From: Schistosoma haematobium
Taxonomy: Eukaryota > Platyhelminthes > Trematoda > Strigeidida > Schistosomatidae
Direction: 5' to 3'
Length of the DNA stretch: 64,000 nucleotides
Assembly (NCBI RefSeq): GCF_000699445.3
Contig: NC_067198.1
Coordinates: 33,198,536 to 33,262,535 of the forward strand
The stretch's first letter is position 1. Every line of letters begins with the position of its first letter. This document shows, piece after piece, positions 46,658 to 58,600 of the stretch. The notes below the pieces were generated by a model. The model was not told the origin of the DNA and ran no database searches. It was given only the letters and a program-made list of their open reading frames with translations. Position numbers and translations under genes: made by a program.

Positions 46658-49571
46658 TTACACTTACTACTACTACTGCTACTACAATCGTAGTTCGCCT
46701 ACACATTCGTTTTGCCTCTCTGCTGTGTGGTCCGAATTATCTGCTAATGAAACTGTAGTAGCTGCTTCTTTTTACATTCTGATTTCAAACACCGTTGAAG
46801 ATTATACGATAACGGTTCGAGGGTGATTAGTTACCGAAGCACAGCCTCTACAGAACTGGTAATCCCGACGTGAGAACAGGAAGCGAATTTCGACGAAATA
46901 ATCAAATCCCAAAATCTGACGCACTTCATCTCAATTTGGATTATCATATGAACTATAATTACAACTGTGGATTTATATTACTATTTTAATTACATTTACA
47001 TTATTTCACGAACAGTATTAAACGTGACGATCACAATCATAATAAATAATGATTATTCATAAACAATTGATATATTGGTGCAACTTAGTAAGTCTGTTCC
47101 ATTTTATAAATTGTACCATTTTTTATTATCATTGTTTTTGCCCGTCTATTTTTCCTTATGACAGTTACATTATTTTCGTGTGCTACTTAATTTTTGATAA
47201 ACATGTCTTACGAAAACACAGTGTCAAGCGTACAGCAAACCTCGTCCGTGAGGTCTCTTAACCTTCCTGCCCCTTCTTTTAAAGTCACAGACCCAAAACT
47301 TTGGTTTATAAGACTCGAAAATTATTTCCTCGCTAACCGCATTCTCTTGCAAAGGATAAATTTGGCCTCACAAGTACACTACTCCCAGATGAAGTAGCAG
47401 ACAGCGTTCGAGAGGCATTATCGAAACCAGACACTGAAAAACCATACGACGCGCTAAAAGAGGCAGCAATTAAAACCCTCTCTCTCAGTGACCAGCAAGC
47501 TGTCGAACAGCTCCTTAACCAAGTACAAATTAGAGATAGAACCCCGTCACAACTAAAAAACTATATGAAAAGTCTACTCGGCGATAGGCACATTAACAAT
47601 AACCTCTTTTATCAACTGTGGCTCCGCCGACTCCCGACAAATATACAACAGATCCTAGCTGTGGGAGTTACGGACGCTGATTTAGACAACATAGCAAAGA
47701 TAGCTGATAGAATATACGAGGGTGATTAGTTATCGAAGCACAGCCTCTACAATAGTGGTGTCCTCTATACTGTAGCTGAAATCGTGGATGTGCGGTATAG
47801 GGTATCTGCCAGCTACTGTTTATTTGTTCAGTGCTCTGTAATCTCCACATGGCCTAACCTCTCCATTCTTTTTCGGGGCTATACGTAGCGGAGATGCCCA
47901 CGGGCTGTTCGATGGCCTTACAATGTCTAGCCTCATCAGCTTGTCTAATTCTTGTTTTGCGATAGCTAGTCTTTTGGGATCTAACCTTCTTGGTCTTGCA
48001 TTGATTTCCTATGTAACTTTGACCTGCTAATGGACTCTCGACGACACAGAATTATAAACGGCAGTCAAACCACTTCGATATGAGGAATACTTACGGAAGC
48101 CATTTCAATGAACCTTGTGATAGATAAAAGTTGCAATGATCCATATAAATTGTTGTTAAAGGAGTTCCCTGAACTCGTAAAAGTAACAAACATTCTGTTC
48201 AGCATCACATCGTAACGAACGGTCCACCAATCAATGCAAGACCAAGAAGGTTAGATCCCAAAAGACTAGCTATCGCAAAACAAGAATTAGACAAGCTGAT
48301 GAGGCTAGACATTGTAAGGCCATCGAACAGCCCGTGGGCATCTCCGCTACGTATAGCCCCGAAAAGAATGGAGAGGTTAGGCCATGTGGAGATTACAGAG
48401 CACTGAACAAATAAACAGTAGCTGGCAGATACCCTATACCGCACATCCACGATTTCAGCTACAGTATAGAGGACACCACTATTGTAGAGGCTGTGCTTCG
48501 ATAACTAATCACCCTCGTATATTCTATCAGCTATCTTTGCTATGTTGTCTAAATCAGCGTCCGTAACTCCCACAGCTAGGATCTGTTGTATATTTGTCGG
48601 GAGTCGGCGGAGCCACAGTTGATAAAAGAGGTTATTGTTAATGTGCCTATCGCCGAGTAGACTTTTCATATAGTTTTTTAGTTGTGACGGGGTTCTATCT
48701 CTAATTTGTACTTGGTTAAGGAGCTGTTCGACAGCTTGCTGGTCACTGAGAGAGAGGGTTTTAATTGCTGCCTCTTTTAGCGCGTCGTCAGTGTCTGGTT
48801 TCGATAATGCCTCTCGAACGCTGTCTGCTACTTCATCTGGGAGTAGTGTACTTGTGAGGCCAAATTTATCCTTTTGCAAGAGAATGCGGTTAGCGAGGAA
48901 ATAATTTTCGAGTCTTATAAACCAAAGTTTTGGGTCTGTGACTTTAAAAGAAGGGGCAGGAAGGTTAAGAGACCTCACGGACGAGGTTTGCTGTACGCTT
49001 GACACTGTGTTTTCGTAAGACATGTTTATCAAAAATTAAGTAGCACACGAAAATAATGTAACTGTCATAAGGAAAAATAGACGGGCAAAAACAATGATAA
49101 TAAAAAAAATGGTACAATTTATAAAATGGAACAGACTTACTAAGTTGCACCAATATATCAATTGTTTATGAATAATCATTATTTATTATGATTGTGATCG
49201 TCACGTTTAATACTGTTCGTGAAATAATGTAAATGTAATTAAAATAGTAATATAAATCCACAGTTGTAATTATAGTTCATATGATAATCCAAATTGAGAT
49301 GAAGTGCGTCAGATTTTTGGGATTTGATTATTTCGTCGAAATTCGCTTCCTGTTCTCACGTCGGGATTACCAGTTCTGTAGAGGCTGTGCTTCGGTAACT
49401 AATCACCCTCGAACCGTTATCGTATAATCTTCAACGGTGTTTGAAATCAGAATGTAAAAAGAAGCAGCTACTACAGTTTCATTAGCAGATAATTCGGACC
49501 ACACAGCAGAGAGGCAAAACGAATGTGTAGGCGAACTACGATTGTAGTAGCAGTAGTAGTAGTAAGTGTAA

Positions 49572-49635
<64 letters not shown>

Positions 49636-52600
49636 AAATGGATGAGTCAACGAATAGATTAAGCAGTTAGTAATGAAGTTGGCAGAATGAATATACGCGT
49701 AGGTGGTAAACAATGTTCGTTCACACATATTTCATATAAGTACAATAATAATAAAAGTACAACAAGTTGTTATAGTATGGATGAATTTGTCCGCTAAATA
49801 AGTTAGCAAAAGGGCTTAACTGAGTTAAATGAGAATAAACTCAATTGCTCGTGAGTCGCTATACTGTCTTCTCGAAGATCGACTTAGTCAGAGCATGTTA
49901 CCACATCCCTGTTGCCCCACAAGACATACCGAAGACTGCAGTAGCAACTTGATTTGGGCCATATGAATTCCCGCGTATGCCTTTTGGACTGACTAACGCA
50001 GCACAAACCTTTCAGCGGTTTATCGACCAGGTCATTATAGGTTTACCTGGGGTATACGCGTATATCGACGATTTATTAGTAGCTAGCGCCACTAAAGATG
50101 AGCATATACAACAACTACAGCAATTATTTATGCGACTCAGAGAACATGGCATTTCTATAAACATTGAGAAGTGTGAATTAGGAAAAGAGTCCTTACAGTT
50201 CCTAGGTCACAACATAACTTCTCAAGGCATCACACCAATAGCAGCAGAAGTCGACGCCATTAGGAATTATCCGCTACCCGACTCATGGAAAAAGTTACGC
50301 CTATTTCTCGGGTTAAGAAATTATTACAGACGATTTATCCCGAATTGTTAGTCAATATTGCAACCATTAACAGATGCGTTACGCGGACACGCACGGATAT
50401 CCCAATTATCACCAGACGCGACTCAAGCATTCGAGCACGCTAAAAAAAGCACTAAATAAAGAAGCGACACTAAACAGACGAACGAGTGAGACACCATTAG
50501 CTATCATGACCGATGCATCAGATGTAATGGTAGGGGCCGTTTTACAACAATTAGTAAATGGCATATGGGAACCGCTCTCATTTTTCGAAAAGACTGAATC
50601 CAACACAAACAAGATATAGTACTTTCGGAAGAGAACTCCTAGCAGTTTACTTAGCAATAAAACACTTCCTTCATGTGGTCGAAGGCATAAATTTTACCGT
50701 CTATACAGACCACAAACCACTAACGAAAGCATTAAGTGCAAAGCAAGACAATTACTCCCCGAGAGAGATCCGACAGCTAGAGTTCATTTCACAGTTCATG
50801 TCCGACATAAAATACGTTAAGGGACAAGAAAACGATGTGGCCGACGCACTGTCAAGAGCAACTATAAGCACACTTATGGCAAGTGGAATTGATTATAACG
50901 GTCTGGCAAAGTTGCAGGAGAGAGACATCGAGTTAAATAAACTCAGATCCGATGGTACAGCATTATTAGTACTCGAAGGGGTGCAATTCGGTAACACGAA
51001 AGTAATATGCGACACATCGACAGGCCGATCACGATCATTTAATCCCGAAAACATTGCGACAGAAAATATTCGAAAGCATGCACATGTCGCATCCAGGAAT
51101 AAAAGCCACGATAAAGCTGATTAGTGAACGATTCGTATGAACAAACATGAATCACGATGTACGTAATTGGACAGAAGGATGCATGAAGTGCCAAAAAGTC
51201 AAAGTACATCGTCATACTAGCGCTGCAGTGGGTCCGTTTTCACACCCAGGCACTAGATTTGGACATACACTCATCGATATTGTAGGACCACTGCCTATTT
51301 CAAATGGATACAATTATATCCTTACATGCATCGACAGGTTTACACGATGGCCGGTAGCAATACCGATAAAAGACACCTCAGCTGAATCGGTAGCCAAAAC
51401 CCTAGTTGAAAATTAGATTTCTTACTACGGTGTACCAACCATTATCACAACTGATAGAGGAGCACAATTCGAAAGTCGACTCTTTCAACAGCTTACAGAA
51501 CTCCTCGGTATTAAACGAATTCGAACGACATCGTACCATCCAATGGCAAACGGAATGGTCGAACGTCTACATAGGCAATTAAAAGCGTCTCTTACAGCCG
51601 TCATTGTTAACAACGATTGGGTCAATAAGCTTCCTCTAGTAATGTTAGCTCTAAGAGCAACAATTAAACAAGACATGGGATGTTTTCCAGCCGAGTTGGT
51701 ATACAGAACTACTCTACGGTTACCCGGAAAACTTTTCACTTCACGTAAAAGTGTTCCGACCGATGTGACCGGCTATATGCAACGCCTGAGAAAGCACATG
51801 AGCGATTTAAAAATAACACCTCCCAGACCACAACAACGACGAGTATTCATACCACAGGAACTGCATAACAGCACTCACGTATTCATTAGAAGAGATAAAG
51901 TACAACCACCTCTACAACCGAGTTACGACGGCCCATTTTAAGTGATAGAGAGGACAGATAAAACGGTTACCATAGAGAAAGCTGGGAAGACAGGTGTAAT
52001 CAGCATCGATCGAATGAAGCCAGCTTTTATCGATAGCGATATTCAATCAACAAGTATAGACTCCTCTAAGATGGTCACACCAGCGAAACACGAGTCCTAA
52101 GAATCGACGATGTTAAGGCAACAAAAAGACAAGACTCCGATAACAAGATCTGGCCGCAGAAAAAGATGACCCCAACATTATGTCGCTACAATTTTCTATT
52201 AATAATTTTCTACTATTTTAAATATTAATTATAACTTCCACTTCATTGTATACACATGCATTATTAAGCTCATGTTATACGCTATAAAACTCAACGTATC
52301 TTATGTACCCTTACGCTTATACGTATAATTTTTGTTTAAAATGTAAAAACAATACCGCATTCCTTCTATTTCTTGCTATTATTTTATATAACCTCACGGA
52401 CGGGCACAAACTAAATGTACAGCACACACTAACTTCATCTTAATTTTGTATAAGCCATTTTTTTCAAACGATTGTAACTACCCTATTCAGTTTACTATTT
52501 TTTGTGCAAACACAGACATTTTTTCCATATATTTTTGTTTGCAGGGGGGAGCTATTATAGCAACTCACGTGCAATTGAGTTTGTCCTCATTTAACTCAGT

Positions 52601-55600
52601 TAAGCCCTTTTGCTAACTTATTTAGCAGTCCGTTGACATCAGCATCTTCGTCTATGTTTTTGTCTCTGACATTGAATTCTTCAGATTTCACTGATGCAAC
52701 ATCATCCTCAACTTCAAAACTTAACGTTGCGTCTAAATCCACGTTCGTTCGATAATTGGTGCAATTTACAAACTGAATTCCTGTCATTTCTCCTTCCATA
52801 AAATTGGAGGATTCGATATGAGGCTCGGGTGTTGCTGAAAACGTCAAAGGTGTTTGAGGCGTCCTTCCATAAACCAAGTTATGGGTGGAATTATGAACAG
52901 AAATTCATTGTCTTTTTAACATACACTGGATTATTGAATACAGCCTTTTCTGGCTTCTTGGCTGACTTAGTTGAACAGGGAAATAGTTCTATAAAACTAT
53001 GTTGGAAAGGTTATTGTCATTCGTTTTGTGGTAGGAACCCACAACCGCAATTCCATGGATCCCATTATCCAAAATGTGACGCAATTACAGAAGTGTAATG
53101 GCCCCCAAATGTTCTGGCCGAGAGCGGGGAGAGTCCGCTCTCCCTCTCGAAATACTCTTACGCGGCCACGCTTATACAGCCTCTGCTAGGGAAGTCCTAC
53201 TCATTGCCTTCTCGTGGCAGGGGTGTTGTTTACGAAAATGAGAGGACGAAAAGCGAATGTCCGGCGCTTTAACAGGATCCCAAACCAATGGTGCACATGG
53301 GCTCCAGTATCCTGAAGGAACAAATGGCGTATGAACCAATCGTTGGTCACCGGCTACCATGGGACTGCATCTCCTTACGATGCTCCACTGCTTTATGGAT
53401 CAGACCTTTAGGTCAGAGGCTCGGGGTATGGCCCACTAAGAAAACCACCTGCTTCGGTCTGGGCACCCGGGCAGTATCACAGCCCACGCACACAAATATG
53501 GTATGGCGCATATATATTTGGTGCCCTCTTGTACCAATATTTATGTGGTCAAATAAATAAATAAAATTTTATTTTCAGATACGATAATAATCATCGTAAT
53601 TACAAATCTGTGTCGTGTTCGAGAAATAGTTATCAATGTTCCCGAGTTTACTTTCAATGACATGCATAGTCTTTTGCTTATAGCAATCAGTGACGACTTC
53701 AATCTACATAACTGAACAAATTCAGTTCCATTTTTACGTGGTCAATAAGAAAATTATTTTCTTTTTATCTCAATACATTTTAACATTCAGTGGTACAATA
53801 TGGTTTGATGTGGGTTTTTTCACAAGATACAATTTTAAATTCAACGACGATGGGATCATCTAACGGATTTTTTAAAAAAAGGTAGAATTGCAATATAAAA
53901 ACGTAAATTTTGACATCCAATCAAAACAGTCTACTAATCAGATTACAACAATGCACAATTTACAGTTAATCGACAAGTTATTACAAGCAACAAAATGTTT
54001 GTTCTAAAACACATGAGCACAAATTTTGAAACATAAGTTAACCAATCACTTATTCATAAATACTTCTAATCATAGCCATAGATTTTCATCAATAGGGGTC
54101 AAGAATTTCAACCACCGGTGGATGAACTTCAACCAATTAATAATTCTAACACAGTTTCCTACTTTTAACATTGAACAATAGGATACTACTAAGAGTTACG
54201 TATTATTTGGTATTAGCTTGAAGACTGAAAAGAATATCCAACACGGACTGAAATAGGGAAAACCGGTATTACATGTGGTTGAGGCTGTTGAGAAAACAAA
54301 TATTAAATACCTACAAAGTGACAATCTGAGACCAGTACACCTATTTGCTACAAAAATACAGCTATATTGGATTTATGAGAGACTACCATCTAGTTAAATC
54401 ATATAAACAGAAATTTTTTGTCATAGATTATCAGGATACATCAATTTATGATACACTGTAAACATACCCAGACGTCAAATTTAGTTCCTCACCGACTCGA
54501 TGTGCCATAGATATCGCAGCAACACGACGGGGTTCCGTTATTCCAATCATATACCCATCTCTAAAAATTATGAGCAGTAATAAACAATGAAACCCCTTGT
54601 AAATAATGAACAGAAAGTTATGATAAAGAAACGTGCCACACAATAGGTACCCCTAGTCGTTCAAGCTACTTACGTAAATAAATGTTACCGAATAACAATA
54701 AATATTAGGCTTATAAATTTAATGATCATCCTAAGTGTCAGGTGGCATACATTGTGTCCAAGCATTGGTTAGGTACAAAATCACTATGAAGTAGGATTTC
54801 AACCCCACTTTAAAGCTAGATGGGCGAATTCTAACCTAATTTCCATGTACGGTTATTGACGCATGAGCAATACAAACTAATACCTTCCCAACTGATAAGC
54901 CAGGCGTTAACCCCTATAATGTTGGATTGAAGAGAACATTGCATAACAATGTCTTCAGAAGAGATTGGTGTCAGAGGTCAGTAGATTCGAAGCAATCAGG
55001 CGCAATCACACTAGACAGATCTACGACATATGGTGTAATGTGACTAGCCAGTTAACCAATCGCGAGCAATATATCAATATGATTTCTTCGATTGACAAGC
55101 AATGTACTATAAAAACTCTGCTGTTCAAATATGAATTAATTAGTTTATTCTACTGAAAACTATGTTGGAGTGTTGTGATCTGGATTGTAATCCTAAAAGA
55201 CACATCTTATAACATTGAAGATATTTTTGTCTAAACGTACGATCTATCACCTAATATGTGTAGTTCATAGTGAAGGGTACCAACACCACAGATCCCTTAG
55301 AAATATTGCTGGCATCTGCTGGGATCACAAGGTAAGTAGTAGTGAGCTTAGACGCAGGGTATTAGGTTATGATGGTAAATCAGTTGATGAGGTTGTTAAT
55401 CTTCATCGACTGAGACGGTTGGGCCACGTGTTACGTATGCCTGAACACCGATTACCACGTCGTGCAATGCTAACCGGTGTTGGAGATGGTTGGAAGAAAG
55501 TTAGGGGCGGCCAAACCAAAACGTGGCATCAGTGCTTGAAGTCACTAACTTCTAGTCTGAGCCATGTTGGTAGATGCAGACTACTTGGTTGGGGTCCGCG

Positions 55601-58600
55601 TGACTATAGTAACCAATGGTTGGAAACTCTTGGTGACATGGCTCAGAATCGATCACAATGGCGTCGGTGTATACACTCTCTGTCTTCCCTTAAACTAAGA
55701 GATTAAAATCGCCTCATATCTTTCTTTCTACGAACTAATTCTTCTTTCCTGTACTATATCCTTATTGCAATCTTTCTTTTATATATTACCAACTCTGAAT
55801 TAACTACTTTTATGAATCCGGTGTCCATCTTGCTATGTTAATGAGGTATGGCAACTTGGATCGATGCATATATGTGCCTGGTCCCAAGTCGTAACTGACT
55901 GACTGACACCACTAAAAAGTTAGCTATTACTTAAGTATAGATAAAACAATCCCCCCATACATATAAACCAAAAAAGACAGACACGTCGTCAAAATGGAAC
56001 ACAGTACAGATGTCCACTGACCCGAGCTACTTTATTACTTCGGCGCGAGATAGGAATAATGTGGTAGCAATGATGAAAAGAAGGAATGAACATTTGGAAT
56101 ATGGTTTGAAAAGATGAGAAGATCTGCATGAAGGGATACTGAAGTTCAAGGAAAATAGTATCAAGAATAAATGGATCTGGACCGCTGTGGACGACTCTGT
56201 GCCATGTCACCCAAAGTCACCAACGAATGATGGCGGTTATCACGCGGACCTTAACCAAGTAGTCTTCATTTACCAACAAAGCCCAGACCAACAATCAATG
56301 ACTTTATGAACCGATCTAACTTTTTTTTTCATCCCTAGCTTTCTTCCATCCCAGTTTTGCAACACCAAGCAATGCTCGTCAAGTTATGCTACGGTTAGAC
56401 ATACGTAACACATGTCCTAACCAACTCAAGTCGATAAAAAATTAAGAACTCATCAACCAATTTGCCATCTATGACAATTACCCTATTTACAACTTGAATA
56501 TTGGTCGCTCAGGATAAACCAATCAGTTTATTGACTCTGATAAAAATGGATTTAATCTGAGTTGAGTATGAGAATGCGAAAACACAAATTTGTCAAGTCA
56601 TAAACAACGACTACATAAGTAATGTTAGGTAAACATCAGAGAACTATAATCAGTGTGCCAAAAAAATTAACCGGTGACTACTGGAATGTGCCAAATAATT
56701 GGGAATCAGTTATGGAACTTTTAAATTGTGGTTTCAGCCCAAATATACGTAAATTATAGAAAGTTCACCAGGAATAATACACTTTTTCATAATCGTAAGT
56801 TATCAGTATTATGTTAACTCGCATTGTAATATAGACCAAGCGTTTCGCTCCCTTTAATACTAAGAAAAATGCTTAAAACAGATTATATACCCCACCAAAA
56901 AAACGGACACATACGTAGCATATCCCGCCTCATATAGAAACTGCGGGATTTGTGTAGTTTTACCACAACCTGTAGCGCCGCATATTATGACGCAGTCATT
57001 TTCACTGATACTTTCCATTATAGTTGCCTCATCAGACAAAACTGGTAGAGCGAGACGAGCTGCTGCTACCTCAGGTGTTCTTGAAACAAGAACAAACCGA
57101 GCAGGTTTGGAAACTTTTCCTGCCTCAAGAGGTTTGTTTTCATGCTTGTCTTCAACAATGGTTCGTGTGCGTTCCCCAACTTTGTCGTTAATAAGATCCT
57201 GTTCTGAGGCCACTCGCGTAAAAGAAACCTCGTTTGTTGATACAGACTCATCACTGCTATATTCGTCTGTAGATTTGGAAGTATCTGATAGGTCATTACA
57301 CCGTTGTTTCCAAGACTTTCCCCTGATATTGCAACTGAAGGATTGGAAATTAGAATAACAGATCTACTTGGTTAGCTTTTTTTCCGAATTTTTAGGTTTG
57401 TTGAACAGAGGTAAGACAGAAATGTGTTGCGTAGTTTCAGGTTTTTTATACTCTTCTAATTCCCTCCACAGCTCTGAACGCTAAACACGAAATATATGGA
57501 AATTTCTGTTACCGATAGTTTCTTCTCTTTTTGAGATACTTTTCGTAACAGTTCTTTTCGTCTTTTCTTTGATAAGATTTGGTTTTGCACGATTTGATTA
57601 CGGTCCAATTGACGTTTTCCTTTGTATCGAGATTCATTTTTTCCCGGTAAAACCAAAGGATTACTTGAATCGTACTTTGCTTCGTTAAACTCGAAATCAA
57701 TCTGAAATCGAAACACGTGAAAACTGAAAGGTTACTTTTAAGATACTAGAAATTTACTCATAAGTGAAGATGGAATACAAAACCTATGATTTGCATGTCA
57801 GATTAGATAGGATGTCCCGTTAGTTACTAGTGATAACTTGATGGTTAAGGCACACAAATCATGTTTACTGAAATTTATTTGTTTACCTAGTTGAACACAA
57901 ACGTTGGTACAAGAAGGCACCAAATATATATGAGCCACACTTCATTAGATTTGTGTGAGGGCTGAAATACTGCCGGGACGCCCATACCGAGGCAGGGTTA
58001 GATTACCGATTTGTAGTCATTCAGTGTTGATAAACCTCAAAAAACGTCCACAGTTGTGGTCATAAAATTACATTTTATTACCTAGTTAAAGTACAAACTG
58101 GAGCTTACATAAAGTAATTGAGTGGAAAGCAACATCAAGTGCTGATATAAGTAAAACAGAAAACAAAACCAAGGACCTAATGAAAGTATTATCATTATTG
58201 TTACTAAAACACAAACATAAATCCAAGGAGGCACCAAATAGATACGCACAACACAAATCATCCGATTTGTGTGAGGGCTGGGATACTGCCCGGGTGTACA
58301 GACTGAAGCAGGTGGTTTCCTTAGGGGGTTACACCCGAAGCCTTTAACCTAGAGGTCTAGTCCATAAGACTGTGGTGCAACGTAAGAAGATGCAGTCCCA
58401 TGGTAGCCAGTAACCAACGACTGGTTCGTACGCCATTTGTTCCTCAGGATGCTGGAGCACATGTGCACTATTGGTTTGGAATTAGAGTTTTCCAACTCCC
58501 CTAGGTAGATCCTCTGTACCCACCAGCCCCGTTAAAGCGCCAGACATTTGCTTTCGGTTTTCTTAATTTTATAAACAACACACTCCCCCGCCACGAAAAT

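Larger units (their letters stand above)
45077..48006 (-). mobile_element. Left arm of a gypsy-element palindrome
   Basis: This 2.93 kb stretch is the reverse complement of 48229-51157, apart from small indels mostly in homopolymers and in the (TA)n tract. From the outside inwards it holds RNase H and RT (minus strand, 45110-46376), a complete LTR (plus, about 46378-46852), a gag start (plus, 47194-47716), a 35 bp LTR-end copy, and the N-terminal RT block (minus). Its outer edge at 45077 falls at the beginning of integrase; intron sequence lies beyond. Confidence 0.93.
48229..51157 (+). mobile_element. Right arm of the gypsy-element palindrome
   Basis: Reverse complement of 45077-48006. In order: RT N-terminus (plus, to 48482), 35 bp LTR-end copy, gag (minus, 49032-48518), leader and primer site, LTR (minus, about 49857-49377), then RT palm and RNase H (plus, to 51124) and the first integrase codons. 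The RT is thus split by an inverted LTR-gag block. Confidence 0.93.

Noticed and set aside
46507..46758. Small proteins with Tyr-Ile repeats (46507-46758, 49471-49728)
   Set aside because: They are translations of a (TA)n microsatellite inside the LTR.
57702..57716. DHX37 start at 57716
   Set aside because: The codon is GTG, and the following bases (TTTCGATTTCAG) form a good acceptor for exon 2.
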